36,638 bases of DNA from Pseudomonadota bacterium (GCA_023430045.1 JAEZCF010000105.1:1-36638), one strand, 5' to 3'; positions 16,453 through 24,864 are shown, numbered from the stretch's first letter. Notes: a model not told the origin generated them from the sequence alone. Numbers and translations are program-made.

Positions 16453-18404
16453 CGGCCCACGATCCCGGCCGATACATCGCGGCGCGCCTGACGCCAGTGC
16501 GCCTGCCATGCTTGGAACATCAGCACGTTCCACAGGTGCGTATGCCACTTGCGCTGGCCGCCCTGGAACGCCTGCCACAGCGGTTGCACGGCAGCGGCAG
16601 AGAGCACGCCTTCGCGCTCCAGCCGGGCCGGAGCCAGCAGGTCCTCGGCCCAGGGCCGCAGGTCGCCACGCAGCCATTCGGTCACCGGAGCGCCGAAGCC
16701 GCGCTTGGGACGGTGCACCATCGACGACGGTACATGGCGGCCCAGAACGCGCTTGAGCAGGACCTTGCTGATGTCGTCCCGGCGCTTGAACGCCAGCGGC
16801 AGCGACCAGGCGAATTCGGCCACCCGCCAGTCCAGCAGCGGCGCCCGCGCTTCCAGGCCGACCGCCATCGACGTGCGGTCGACCTTGCACAGCAGGTCGT
16901 CCGGCAGGTAGCTCACGAAATCGGCCAGCATCATGGCGTCGGCCGGAGTGCCTGCGCCATGCAGCGGATCGGCCAGGTCGTAGAAGCTTCCGGCCAGCCG
17001 CGCGCCCGGTACCGCTGCCAGCGGATCACGCCAGCGCGAGATGCGGTTGCGGTAGACATCGCCGATACCGCGCGCGCCGGTCTCGGCCAGCAATGCCGCC
17101 ACCCCACCGGTACGCGATGCCTCGCCCTGCCCGCCCGCGTGCCGGCCCCGCCAGCGCCGCCGGGAGGCCGGGCCACGCCCCCGCATCTGCCAGTTGCGCA
17201 GCGCGCGCACGTAGCGCGTATAGCCGAAGAACAGTTCGTCGCCACCGTCGCCGGACAACGCCACGGTGACCCCCTGGCGCGCCAGCTGCGCCACCAGTGC
17301 GGTCGGCACCTGCGAGGCATCGGCAAAGGGCTCGTCGAACATCGCCGGCAGGCGCGGCACCACGGCCAGGGCATCGGCGCCGCTGACATACAGTTCGGTG
17401 TGGTCGCATCCCAGATGGCCGGCCAGTTCCTTCGCCAGCGGCGCCTCATCGTGGTGCGAACCGCTGAAGCCGATGCTGAAACTGTGCACGGGCGTGCTGC
17501 TCTGCGCCTGCATCAGCGCGGCCACCAGCGAAGAATCGGTGCCACCGGACAGGAACACGCCCACCGGCACGTCGGCGACCATGCGCAGGCCCACCGCATC
17601 GCGCAGCAGTGTGTGCAGCTGCTGTTCGGCGTCTTCGATGCCGCCCTGGAACGGCGCGGCCAGCGCGGCCTGCATGCGCGCACGCGCATCCCAGAAGGGG
17701 CGCTGCGCCTGCTCCGGCCGGTGTGCCGATGCGCCCGCAGCCACCGTGGCGGCATCCAGGCGCAGCAGCCGGCCCGGCATCATCTTGAAGCAGCGCTGGT
17801 GGATGGTGTGCGGCGCAGGAATGTAATCCAGGCGCAGCAGCAGCGTCAGCGCATCGCGGTCGACATCGTTGTCGAATTCCGGATGCTGCCACAGCGCCTT
17901 CAGTTCCGAGCCGAATACCAGCGCGCCACCTGCCCAGCCGTAATACAGCGGCTTCTTCCCGACCCGGTCACGCGCCAGCCACAGGCAGCGCTCCTGGCGG
18001 TCCCACAGCGCGATGGCGAACATGCCGTTGCAGCGCTGCAGGCTGTCTTCCAGCCCCCACTGCAGGATCGCCGCCAGCAGCACTTCGGTATCGGAATGGC
18101 CCCGGAACGCATGGCCCAGCGGCTCCAGCGCGGCACGCAGCTGCGCGAAGTTGTAGATCTCGCCGTTGTAGGCCATCAGGTAGCGGCCATTGGCCGACGC
18201 CATCGGCTGATGGCCCAGCGGCGACAGGTCGAGGATGCTCAGCCGCCGATGCGCCAACCCGATGCCGGCTGCTTCGTCGGTCCACACGCCGCGGTCATCG
18301 GGGCCGCGATGCAGCACGGCATCGCCCATCCGGCCCGCCAGCGCCTTCAACTCACCGTCGGCCAGCGAAGGTTCCGGCAACAACACTCCCGCCAATCCAC
18401 ACAT
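16449..18404 (-). CDS. asnB: Asparagine synthase (glutamine-hydrolysing)
   Basis: A 651-residue two-domain enzyme making asparagine (or amidating a related substrate) from aspartate, glutamine and ATP. Cys2 after the initiator Met (MCGLAG) is the glutaminase nucleophile, which fixes the start. HRGPDD, LAHRRLSILD and YNGEIYNF mark the Ntn glutaminase domain, and FLSGGTDSS (residues 284-292) is the ATP-pyrophosphatase loop of the synthetase domain, with SGDGGDELFFGYTRY and GLEARAPLLDW following. Length over 600 and the ending match the 'asparagine synthase' group often found with polysaccharide genes, but no such genes are nearby. An Arg/Gly-rich insert near residues 395-415 is atypical of E. 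coli AsnB. Its stop codon overlaps a SMAG element. Enzyme class sure; exact substrate less so. Confidence 0.92.
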   Translation of the reverse strand: MCGLAGVLLPEPSLADGELKALAGRMGDAVLHRGPDDRGVWTDEAAGIGLAHRRLSILDLSPLGHQPMASANGRYLMAYNGEIYNFAQLRAALEPLGHAFRGHSDTEVLLAAILQWGLEDSLQRCNGMFAIALWDRQERCLWLARDRVGKKPLYYGWAGGALVFGSELKALWQHPEFDNDVDRDALTLLLRLDYIPAPHTIHQRCFKMMPGRLLRLDAATVAAGASAHRPEQAQRPFWDARARMQAALAAPFQGGIEDAEQQLHTLLRDAVGLRMVADVPVGVFLSGGTDSSLVAALMQAQSSTPVHSFSIGFSGSHHDEAPLAKELAGHLGCDHTELYVSGADALAVVPRLPAMFDEPFADASQVPTALVAQLARQGVTVALSGDGGDELFFGYTRYVRALRNWQMRGRGPASRRRWRGRHAGGQGEASRTGGVAALLAETGARGIGDVYRNRISRWRDPLAAVPGARLAGSFYDLADPLHGAGTPADAMMLADFVSYLPDDLLCKVDRTSMAVGLEARAPLLDWRVAEFAWSLPLAFKRRDDISKVLLKRVLGRHVPSSMVHRPKRGFGAPVTEWLRGDLRPWAEDLLAPARLEREGVLSAAAVQPLWQAFQGGQRKWHTHLWNVLMFQAWQAHWRQARRDVSAGIVGR

Positions 18405-18495
18405 GCATCAACTTCCTGCGCCAGGGCCATGCGGCGCTACCCGGGCATTGTGCCCGGAAAGCATTCCGGCGGTGCAGCCGCAGCAGGATGGTCTC

Positions 18496-18620
18496 GTAGA
18501 GCCAAGCTCTGCCCGGCTTGGTCAGACACGTAGAGCCGGGCTCTGCCCGGCTGACCACACACGTAGAGCCCGGCTCTGCCCGGCTTGGTCACACACGTAG
18601 AGCCGGGCTCTGCCCGGCTG
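18496..18620 (+). repeat. Four tandem SMAG units, 33-34 bp period
   Basis: GTAGAGCC heads at 18496, 18530, 18563 and 18597, each followed by arms such as AGCCGGGC / GCCCGGCT and a short linker (GACCACACAC, GGTCACACAC). Unlike the array at 1618, every unit keeps both arms, so each can form a hairpin, except the first where AGCCAAGC is mismatched. It separates the glycine-zipper gene from asnB, within the upstream region of asnB. Confidence 0.9.
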
Positions 18621-18643
18621 ATGGAGATGCGAACGGCGCCGCA

Positions 18644-18663
18644 GCCGGGCAGCCATGCCCGGC
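18644..18663. terminator. Palindrome downstream of the glycine-zipper gene
   Basis: GCCGGGCA-GCCA-TGCCCGGC, perfect 8-bp stem, 15 bases past the stop of the minus-strand gene 18679-19506. No T-run, so it is a weak terminator candidate or a headless SMAG core. Confidence 0.45.
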
Positions 18664-18678
18664 GCGCTCCCGCGATTG

Positions 18679-19506
18679 TTACTGGCGGCTGTTGGCCAGG
18701 TCCGCCGCCGCAGCGGTCTGCGTGACCAGCTGGCCATCCACCACCGGCAGACGATCGCTGGCCGGCTTATCGTCCATGCGGATGGTCTTCTCGGCACCGT
18801 CATAGCGGTAGGTCACGTCGTAGCCCTTCACCACATCGCTGTTACCCATGGCGATGCGGTTGCCCGGCTTGCTGTCCATGCGCATCGTGCCGGTGGTGCC
18901 GTCCTCGTTGCGGTAGGTGACGTTGTAGCCGGTGACGCGGCTCGATTCGGAGGTGGTGGTTTCGGTGTGGCACTGGCGTTCGGTGCGGTTGACCACGCGA
19001 CCACCGACGTGGCGCTTGTCCACCGTGTTGCCCACCACGCCGCCAGCAACGGCGCCTGCGGCCGTGGCCACCTTGCGGCCGTTGCCGCCGCCGATCTGGT
19101 TGCCCAGCAGGCCACCGATCACCGCGCCGGCCACCGTGCCACCGACGTTGCCATCGCGCTCGGGCAGGCGTTCCTGCACCACCACGTCCTGGCAGACTTC
19201 ATGCGGGGTCTGCGTGCTGGAGGTCTGGCGGACCGCTTCGGTACCGATGACGGTCGCGTAGGCCTTTTCCTTCTGGGTGACCGGCTCCACGCGGAGCACG
19301 TCGGCATATTCCAGGCCGCGCGGGGCATCAAGATCCAGCGCATCGCCGCGCTCGCCATCACCGGCCAACGCACTTTCCGCGGGTGCACCATTGGCGCCCA
19401 GGTAATCCGGGGACGTATCGTCGCTCTTCATGAAAGCGGCCGTTGCGATGCCACCGACCAGCAGCGCACCCGCAGCGACCAGGACAGTAGTAGTAGTGGA
19501 TTTCAT
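18679..19506 (-). CDS. Glycine-zipper membrane-anchored protein (YcfJ-like)
   Basis: A 275-residue envelope protein of unknown function. It has one N-terminal membrane segment (about residues 7-26, TVLVAAGALLVGGIATAAF), then a polar region, then a glycine-zipper 2TM domain (GNVGGTVAGAVIGGLLGNQIGGGNG and GAVAGGVVGN, about 119-160). The C-terminus has an internal duplication: GYNVTYRNEDG...RMDSKP (193-215) and GYDVTYRYDG...RMDDKP (228-248). The domain order fits the YcfJ/UmoD-like family with the Rickettsia 17-kDa antigen motif. I start at 19506 where GGAG precedes ATG; the longer frame to 19695 has no such site. It is divergent from the DUF6116-like gene. A second glycine-zipper protein lies 2.2 kb away. 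Confidence 0.85.
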   Translation of the reverse strand: MKSTTTTVLVAAGALLVGGIATAAFMKSDDTSPDYLGANGAPAESALAGDGERGDALDLDAPRGLEYADVLRVEPVTQKEKAYATVIGTEAVRQTSSTQTPHEVCQDVVVQERLPERDGNVGGTVAGAVIGGLLGNQIGGGNGRKVATAAGAVAGGVVGNTVDKRHVGGRVVNRTERQCHTETTTSESSRVTGYNVTYRNEDGTTGTMRMDSKPGNRIAMGNSDVVKGYDVTYRYDGAEKTIRMDDKPASDRLPVVDGQLVTQTAAAADLANSRQ

Positions 19507-19670
19507 GACCAGCTCCTTGCGGATCCCCGCAACTGTTGACGATGCGGATTGCAGCATGCACTTCCTGAACGCAATCTCCACACGATATTCGCAGACATTC
19601 TCCCATTCAGGAAAGAGCCATACCCGGTGCATGGTAGCGTCTGCATTCGGTTTCCACAGGTAGAGTTTCC

Positions 19671-19883
19671 ATGGCAAATCCCATGCTGCTTCCACTGATC
19701 GGCTGGGCGCGCAGGCTGCGCTACCCCACCCTGTTCAAACTCACCGCCGCGCTGTTCGCCGTCACCCTGGTGGTCCCGGACCCGATTCCGTTCGTGGATG
19801 AGCTGCTGCTCGGAATGGGGACGCTGCTGCTGGCCAACTGGAAGACCCGCACGCCCGCCCGGCAGCCCCTGGAGCCGCGTTGA
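19671..19883 (+). CDS. Small membrane protein, DUF6116-like
   Basis: A 70-residue protein beginning MANPMLLPLIGWARRLRYPTLFKL, with one or two hydrophobic segments (LTAALFAVTLVVP and ELLLGMGTLLLANW) around a conserved-looking PDPIPFVDE motif. The pattern resembles the DUF6116 family of small proteins seen in xanthomonads; function is unknown. Its TGA overlaps the TTG start of tatD (TTGA), so the two are likely translated together, and it may be a regulatory or accessory leader gene of that transcript. The 164-base region upstream, shared with the divergent glycine-zipper gene, must hold its promoter. Confidence 0.85.
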   Translation: MANPMLLPLIGWARRLRYPTLFKLTAALFAVTLVVPDPIPFVDELLLGMGTLLLANWKTRTPARQPLEPR

Positions 19884-20647
19884 GCAGACTGTTCGACAGC
19901 CACTGCCACCTGGACGCCGGCGAGTTCGACAGCGATCGCGCCGCCGTGGTTGATCGTGCGCGCGCGGCCGGCGTGACGGCGCAGGTCATCCCGGCAATCA
20001 CGGCAGCCAGCTGGCCGAAACTGCGCGACGTCTGCCAGCAGGCCCCCGGGCTGCACCCCGCCTATGGACTGCATCCGGTATTCCTTGACGAGCATCGCCC
20101 CGAGGACATCGATGCGCTGCGTGGTTGGATCGAGCGGGAACATCCCTGTGCCATCGGCGAATGCGGGCTGGATTACTTCATCGACGGACTGGACCGCGAA
20201 CGCCAGCAGTTCTTCTTCAACGCGCAGCTTGAACTGGCGCGCGATTATCAGCTCCCGGTGATCGTGCATGCCCGGCGCGCGGTGGATGCGGTGATCGGCG
20301 CCATCCGCGCCGTCGGCGGCCTGCGCGGCGTCGTGCACAGCTTTTCCGGCAGCCCGGAACAGGCCACGCAGCTGTACCGCCATGGCTTCCTGCTGGGTCT
20401 CGGCGGACCGGTCACCCATGAGCGGGCCCAGCGCCTGCATCGGCTGGTGCGCGACATGCCGCTGGACCGCCTGCTGCTGGAGACCGACGCGCCGGACCAG
20501 CCGGACGCTGGCATCCGTGGCCAGCGCAACGAGCCCGCGCGGCTGCAGCACATCGCCCGTTACATCGCGCAACTGCGCGGCATCAGTGTGGATGAACTGG
20601 CCACTGCCACCACCGCCAACGCAAGGGCGCTGTTCAACCGGCAGTGA
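19880..20647 (+). CDS. TatD family metal-dependent hydrolase
   Basis: A 255-residue TIM-barrel metallohydrolase of the TatD family (YjjV/YcfH-like), whose members act as DNases or tRNA-processing nucleases. Metal ligands are visible: DSHCHLD at residues 6-12, GECGLDYF around 95, VIVHARRA near 130, HSFSG near 155 and LLLETDAPDQPD near 200. Most likely start is the TTG at 19880, which overlaps the preceding stop; without it the HxH metal motif would be lost, so the uncommon start codon is well supported. Length is typical. Which of the TatD paralogues this is cannot be told from sequence alone. Confidence 0.92.
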   Translation: MSRLFDSHCHLDAGEFDSDRAAVVDRARAAGVTAQVIPAITAASWPKLRDVCQQAPGLHPAYGLHPVFLDEHRPEDIDALRGWIEREHPCAIGECGLDYFIDGLDRERQQFFFNAQLELARDYQLPVIVHARRAVDAVIGAIRAVGGLRGVVHSFSGSPEQATQLYRHGFLLGLGGPVTHERAQRLHRLVRDMPLDRLLLETDAPDQPDAGIRGQRNEPARLQHIARYIAQLRGISVDELATATTANARALFNRQ

Positions 20648-20670
20648 AACAGCCGCCAGGGCGCGATGGT

Positions 20671-20694
20671 GGCAGAGCCGACCCATGGTCGGCC
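20671..20694 (+). repeat. SMAG-like element with GCAG head
   Basis: GGCAG then AGCCGACC-CAT-GGTCGGCC between the convergent tatD and tcdA genes. The head is GCAG rather than GTAG, as in the palindrome at 4935. Confidence 0.7.
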
Positions 20695-20713
20695 ACGCGC
20701 GAGAGCGAACGGG

Positions 20714-21520
20714 TCAGGACCCGGCAGCGTCCTTCCTTGTATCCAGCAGCATCTCCAGCGCCCTGGCGACCGCCGCGAACGCGAACGCGCCGGTGATGTG
20801 CGTGGCCGCACCCAGCCCCGCGCCACAATCCAGCTTCAGTGCCGCGTCTTCGCCCAGCTGCGGGCGGATGCCGCAGACACTGCCATCGGCCTGCGGGTAG
20901 CGCACGTTTTCCAGCGAATAGACCGCCGGCACGCCGAAATAGCGCTTGGCATTCTTCGGGAAATTGAATTCGCTGCGCAGCTTGCGGCGGATCAGCGCCA
21001 GCATGGCATCGTGTTCGGTGCGTGACACGTCGCGTACGCGTACCAGGGTGGGATCGGTCCGGCCGCCGGCCGCGCCGACGGTGAGCAGCGGCAGCTTGCG
21101 GCGCCGGCACCAGGCGATGGTTTCCACCTTCACCCGGAAGCTGTCGCAGGCGTCGATGACCAGATGGAAGCCGCGATCCAGCAGTTCGGCCATGTTCCCC
21201 GGGGTCAGGAAGGCCTCGATGGCGTCCACTTCGATGTCCGGATTGATCGCACGGCATCGTTCGGCCATCGCCACCGCCTTGTTGCGGCCGTACTGCCCTT
21301 CCAGCGCCGGCAGCTGGCGATTGGTGTTGGAGACGCAGATGTCGTCGGCGTCTATCAGGGTCAGGTGGCCGACCGCCGAGCGTGCCAGCGCCTCCACCAC
21401 CCACGAGCCGACGCCGCCCATGCCTACCACCGCCACCCGGCGCGCCTGCAATGTTTCCAGCGCACCGCGTCCATACAGCCGTTCAACGCCGGCGAAACGC
21501 GCTTTGACCTGTTCGTTCAT
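20714..21520 (-). CDS. tcdA: tRNA threonylcarbamoyladenosine dehydratase
   Basis: A 268-residue E1/ThiF-like ATP-dependent enzyme that cyclises t6A37 of ANN-decoding tRNAs to ct6A. The nucleotide loop VAVVGMGGVGSWVVEALARSAVG is at about residues 29-51, LTLIDADDICVSNTNRQLPA contains the conserved D and N-R, and FHLVIDACDSFRVK follows. The end of the protein (GAAGGRTDPTL, GAGLGAATHITGAFAF) matches the CsdL/TcdA group. In E. coli it works with CsdE/CsdA, which are not in this window. It is convergent with tatD across a short SMAG-bearing gap and divergent from the lipoprotein gene at 21746. Identification is firm. Confidence 0.95.
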   Translation of the reverse strand: MNEQVKARFAGVERLYGRGALETLQARRVAVVGMGGVGSWVVEALARSAVGHLTLIDADDICVSNTNRQLPALEGQYGRNKAVAMAERCRAINPDIEVDAIEAFLTPGNMAELLDRGFHLVIDACDSFRVKVETIAWCRRRKLPLLTVGAAGGRTDPTLVRVRDVSRTEHDAMLALIRRKLRSEFNFPKNAKRYFGVPAVYSLENVRYPQADGSVCGIRPQLGEDAALKLDCGAGLGAATHITGAFAFAAVARALEMLLDTRKDAAGS

Positions 21521-21745
21521 CGCGGCATTTTACGCTCGGCGAAGCCGATACCCCAGTGCCTGGCTCCTCCGCCCTGACCAGCAACAGCCGACACAGCATG
21601 TCGTGGACGCCCCTGCACTACGGCGCATTCAGCTTCCAGCGGGGAAGCCACGACAAGGTTGGCGCGTCGTTCACGTTGAAAGCGGGAGGATTCAGCCACA
21701 CGCGCACCAGACGCAACCTTTCAATTCTGGCCAGGAGAAACAACC

Positions 21746-22231
21746 ATGAAGATCCAGCTCATCGCCGCCAGTGCCATCGCCACCCTCGCCCTGGCCGGTT
21801 GCGCCACTTCCCCGGGCTACAACAGCGGCGGTGGTTACAACAACGGTTATGGCAGCACGGGCGGCAACTACAACACCAGTCGTTGCGCCGATTGCGGCAT
21901 CGTGACCCGGATCAACACCGTGGCATCCGGCCGCACAGCGCCCAATGCCACCGGCGCAGTGCTGGGCGGTATTGTCGGCGCCGTTGCCGGCCATGAAATC
22001 TCCGATCACACCGGCGGCAGCCGCGGCAACAAGAACATCGCCGCCGCCGCAGGTGCCGTGGGCGGCGCACTCGCCGGCAACCAGATCCAGAAGAACGTGA
22101 CCAGCGATACCTACGATATCTCGGTGCGCATGGACGACGGCCGCACCATCGTGGTCAACCAGCGCGACCTGGGCGGTATCCGCGAAAACACCTACGTGCG
22201 CGTGGTCAACGGCAAGGTGGTACTGCGCTGA
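21746..22231 (+). CDS. Glycine-zipper lipoprotein (SlyB/Pcp-like)
   Basis: A 161-residue outer-membrane lipoprotein candidate. Signal peptide MKIQLIAASAIATLALAGC has the lipobox LAGC (Cys19). A Gly/Tyr/Asn-rich linker (PGYNSGGGYNNGYGSTGG) follows, then RCADCGIVTRINTV, and a glycine-zipper 2TM domain (ATGAVLGGIVGAVAGHEISDHTGG and AGAVGGALAGNQIQ, about 72-115). The C-terminal YDISVRMDDGRTIVVNQRDLGGIRENTYVRVVNGKVV is typical of the SlyB/Pcp/17-kDa antigen family. GGAG precedes the ATG. Function is not established for most of these proteins, though SlyB is linked to outer-membrane stress. Convergent with the cold-shock gene across a strong hairpin. Confidence 0.9.
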   Translation: MKIQLIAASAIATLALAGCATSPGYNSGGGYNNGYGSTGGNYNTSRCADCGIVTRINTVASGRTAPNATGAVLGGIVGAVAGHEISDHTGGSRGNKNIAAAAGAVGGALAGNQIQKNVTSDTYDISVRMDDGRTIVVNQRDLGGIRENTYVRVVNGKVVLR

Positions 22232-22267
22232 CGTCTGGCGCGGCATTTCCAGCGCCGTACAAACGCA

Positions 22268-22291
22268 GAGGGCCCGCTTGCGCGGGCCCTC
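22268..22291. terminator. Strong hairpin between convergent genes
   Basis: Perfect 10-bp stem GAGGGCCCGC / GCGGGCCCTC with TTGC loop, between the lipoprotein (+) and cold-shock (-) genes. No U-run on the plus side; on the minus side the hairpin is followed by TGCGTTTG. Probably a shared terminator of the convergent pair. Confidence 0.65.
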
Positions 22292-22310
22292 AGCATGACT
22301 GCAGACAGGC

Positions 22311-22520
22311 TTACTGCGGCTCGACGGCGTCGGCCTGCAGACCCTTCTGTCCCTGCACGACCACGAAGGTGACCCTCTGGCCTTCCTTCAGGCTCTTGAA
22401 ACCCTGGCTCTGGATGGCGCGGAAGTGCACGAACACGTCCTCGCCGTTCTCACGGCTGATGAAGCCGAAGCCCTTCGCATCGTTGAACCACTTCACGGTT
22501 CCGCTTTCACGCTCAGACAT
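22311..22520 (-). CDS. Cold-shock protein, CspA family
   Basis: A 69-residue single-domain OB-fold nucleic-acid chaperone. RNP1 (KGFGFI) and RNP2 (VFVHF) are both present in TVKWFNDAKGFGFISRENGEDVFVHF. Family members destabilise RNA secondary structure, often at low temperature. I start at MSERESGTVKWF because this is the usual N-terminus and GTAGGAAAG lies just before it; the frame is open 41 codons further, but the extra sequence looks unlike the family. The upstream region is long (about 230 bases to the next gene) and contains a TTGACA on the gene strand near 22717-22722; a long 5' leader is typical of cold-shock genes but is not proven here. Confidence 0.93.
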   Translation of the reverse strand: MSERESGTVKWFNDAKGFGFISRENGEDVFVHFRAIQSQGFKSLKEGQRVTFVVVQGQKGLQADAVEPQ

Positions 22521-22752
22521 CTTTCCTACTCCCTGACTCTCTTGTTGTTGGATACGCCCGGACAGGCGGCTGACAAGCAAGGGGAAGCGAGGTGCAGCGA
22601 TGCAGCGGATCCGGAAGATCAACCTCATCAGGCCACGATTCACGGTGACCTTGCCAAGCTCAGCGGGGTCAACTTAACCCGCGCAAAACGAAAAAGCAAC
22701 ATCTGATATACCCTTTCTGTCAAGCCCAAAAACTCACACCATACGCACCAGA

Positions 22753-23244
22753 ATGGACCTCTCATTCATCTTGTACCTGCTAGCGGTTATCAGCGTGCTG
22801 GTCGGCATCGCCGGCATCCTGCTGCCAGCGCTTCCCGGCTTGCCGCTGGTCTTTGCCGGGCTGCTGCTGGCGGCTTGGGCCGACGGCTTCGCCCATGTTG
22901 GCTGGCCGACCCTTCTGGTGCTGGGCGTGTTGACCGTGCTGTCGCTCGTTGCAGACCTGCTGGCCACGGTCGTGGGGGCCAGACGTGTGGGTGCCAGCCG
23001 CAAGGCCTTGTGGGGCACCTTCGTGGGCAGCCTGGTCGGCATGTTCTTCATGCCGCTGGGGCTGCTGCTGGGCCCGCTGGCCGGTGCGCTGGTCGGCGAG
23101 TACTGGCATGGGCGCGAACTGGGCCGTTCCACACGCGTAGGCCTGGCGACGTGGATGGGCCTGCTGCTGGGGCTGGCATTGAAACTGGCCCTTCTGGTCA
23201 CGATGCTGGGGCTGTTCGCTTTCTCATGGTTTTTCCAGGCGTAG
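22753..23244 (+). CDS. DUF456 integral membrane protein
   Basis: A 163-residue very hydrophobic protein with about five membrane helices: ILYLLAVISVLVGIAGILLPALPGLPLVFAGLLLAAWA, then WPTLLVLGVLTVLSLVADLLATVVGARRVGASRKALWGTFVG. The LPALPGLP motif, the 'GARRVGASRKALWG' loop and glycine-rich helices (GMFFMPLGLLLGPLAGALVGEY) are hallmarks of DUF456. The function of this family is unknown. No clear ribosome binding site precedes the ATG, and the spacing to the divergent cold-shock gene leaves room for separate promoters. It is followed 105 bases later by pldA on the same strand. Confidence 0.9.
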   Translation: MDLSFILYLLAVISVLVGIAGILLPALPGLPLVFAGLLLAAWADGFAHVGWPTLLVLGVLTVLSLVADLLATVVGARRVGASRKALWGTFVGSLVGMFFMPLGLLLGPLAGALVGEYWHGRELGRSTRVGLATWMGLLLGLALKLALLVTMLGLFAFSWFFQA

Positions 23245-23349
23245 CGCCTGCCCCCTGTGCGACGGCTTCACGCCGCGCTGCTGGTCGTCATCGACGCCAA
23301 CGGCCACACTGTCGCGAATTTTCCACTTCCCGTGCAAGGTCCCGCATCG

Positions 23350-24507
23350 ATGACCCTCACCGCCCTTCCCCTTCGTTCTCCGCTTGCCCTGGCCATCGCG
23401 CTGTGCAGCGCGCCGCTGGCCGCGCAGGAGTTCGTCGCGCCCGCAGCCACCACGCCCGGCGCGTGTGCCGCCATCACCACCGACGCCGCGCGCCTGGCCT
23501 GTTATGACCAGCTGTTCGGACCGAACGTGGCCACCACCGCGCAGGCCGACGCGGCCGCCGAAGCCGCCGCCGAGGCACGCCGCGAACAGCGCCAGGCGGT
23601 ACGGGTGAGCGACGGTGAGGAGAAGATCCGCGCGCGGGTGGGCGACCTGTTCCGTCCGCAGCCGCACGATCCTGCGCTGGCCAATGCCGGGCGTGGCTCG
23701 CTGCTGGACAGCCGCTGGGAACTGGCCGAAGACTCCAAGCTGGGCCCGTTCCAGCTGCGGGCCTACAAGCCGGTCTACCTGCTGCCCGCATTCTGGACCA
23801 GCGACAAGAACCAGATGCCGCAGTCGCCGAACCCGGCCAACTCGGTGGGTACACCGCTGGCGCTGGACAGCACCGAACTGAAGTTCCAGCTCAGCTTCAA
23901 GACCAAGTTCGGCGAGAACCTGCTGGGCGACAACGGCGACATCTGGGCCGGGTATACGCAGAGTTCGCGCTGGCAGGCCTACAACGCGGACAACTCGCGG
24001 CCGTTCCGCGAAACCAACTACGAACCCGAAGTGATGATGGTGTTCCGCAACGGCTACTCCATCGGTGGCTGGCGCGGGCGCATGTCGGGCATCGGCATCA
24101 ACCACCAGTCCAACGGCCGCGCCGATCCGTTCTCGCGCAGCTGGAACCGGGTCATCGCCACCGTCGGCCTGGACCGCGAAAACTGGGCGCTGGTGCTGCG
24201 CCCGTGGTACCGCATTCCTGAATCGCGCAGCGACGACAACAACCCGGACATCGACGATTACATGGGGCGCGGCGACGCTACGCTGGTGTGGAACCGCAAC
24301 GGCCATGAAGTCTCGCTGCTGGCCCGCCATTCGCTGCGCGGCGGCGACCGTTCGCATGGCGCGCTGCAGCTGGATTATGGCTTCCCGATCAGCAACCTGC
24401 TGCGTGGCCATGTACAGGTGTTCGATGGCTACGGGGAAAGCATGATCGACTACAACCACAAGGCAACCTACGTGGGCCTGGGCGTTTCGTTGCTGGAGTG
24501 GTTCTGA
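23350..24507 (+). CDS. pldA: Outer membrane phospholipase A
   Basis: A 385-residue OMPLA-type beta-barrel phospholipase A1/A2 of the outer membrane. A signal peptide (MTLTALPLRSPLALAIALCSAPLAAQ) is followed by a longer Ala/Glu-rich N-terminal region (ITTDAARLACYDQLFG and the AAAEAAAEARREQ stretch), then the barrel. Catalytic His, Ser and Asn lie in NHQSNGRADPFSRSWNR: His252, Ser254 and Asn266, with the same spacing as E. coli (142, 144, 156). Alternating-hydrophobic strands and a terminal aromatic residue (LLEWF) fit an outer-membrane protein. I start at 23350; the open frame from 23257 adds 31 non-signal-like residues. The N-terminal region is longer than in E. coli PldA (289 aa). Its stop overlaps the ArsC start by one base (TGATG). 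Confidence 0.94.
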   Translation: MTLTALPLRSPLALAIALCSAPLAAQEFVAPAATTPGACAAITTDAARLACYDQLFGPNVATTAQADAAAEAAAEARREQRQAVRVSDGEEKIRARVGDLFRPQPHDPALANAGRGSLLDSRWELAEDSKLGPFQLRAYKPVYLLPAFWTSDKNQMPQSPNPANSVGTPLALDSTELKFQLSFKTKFGENLLGDNGDIWAGYTQSSRWQAYNADNSRPFRETNYEPEVMMVFRNGYSIGGWRGRMSGIGINHQSNGRADPFSRSWNRVIATVGLDRENWALVLRPWYRIPESRSDDNNPDIDDYMGRGDATLVWNRNGHEVSLLARHSLRGGDRSHGALQLDYGFPISNLLRGHVQVFDGYGESMIDYNHKATYVGLGVSLLEWF

Positions 24508-24848
24508 TGGCTGTGACCGTCTGGCACAACCCGTCGTGCAGCAATTCGCGCGGCGCGCTCACCCTGATCCGCGATGCCGGGCTTGAACCCACCATCGTCG
24601 ATTACCTCGCCGACGCGCCCGATGAAGCGTCCCTGCGCGACGTGCTGCGCGCATCGGGGATGCAGGCGCGTGAACTTGTGCGTGACAAGGAGCCCCTGTT
24701 CACCGAGCTGGGGCTGGCCGACGCCGGCGACGATGCGCTTGTGACGGCCATGGCCGCGCACCCGCGGTTGATCAACCGCCCGGTGGTGATCACCGACAAG
24801 GGCACGCGGCTGTGCCGGCCGCCCGAGCGCGTGCTGGACATCCTCTGA
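24507..24848 (+). CDS. ArsC-family arsenate reductase-like protein
   Basis: A 113-residue thioredoxin-fold protein of the glutaredoxin-dependent ArsC/YfgD family. Active-site Cys11 is in WHNPSCSNSRGAL; the three arginines that hold arsenate in E. coli ArsC have counterparts in RELVRDKEPLF, LINRPVV and LCRPPE. E. coli ArsC is 141 residues and YfgD about 119, so this is closer to YfgD. No ars operon genes are present, so true arsenate reduction is not supported by context; a general redox role is possible. The ATG at 24507 overlaps the pldA stop, with GGAG 8 bases upstream inside pldA, indicating coupled translation. Confidence 0.88.
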   Translation: MAVTVWHNPSCSNSRGALTLIRDAGLEPTIVDYLADAPDEASLRDVLRASGMQARELVRDKEPLFTELGLADAGDDALVTAMAAHPRLINRPVVITDKGTRLCRPPERVLDIL

Positions 24849-24864
24849 ACCACCGGACGCCCGG

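Noticed and set aside
16341..18533. 730-codon plus-strand frame over asnB
   Set aside because: Antisense shadow of asnB, with repeat-derived sequence at its end.
18496..18620. Repeat array as a CRISPR
   Set aside because: Unit sequences are alike along their whole length with only 8-10 variable linker bases, so there are no unique spacers; each unit is a GTAG-headed hairpin.
24507..24848. Arsenic resistance locus
   Set aside because: Only the ArsC-like gene is present; arsR, arsB and related genes are absent, and the protein is closer in size to YfgD.
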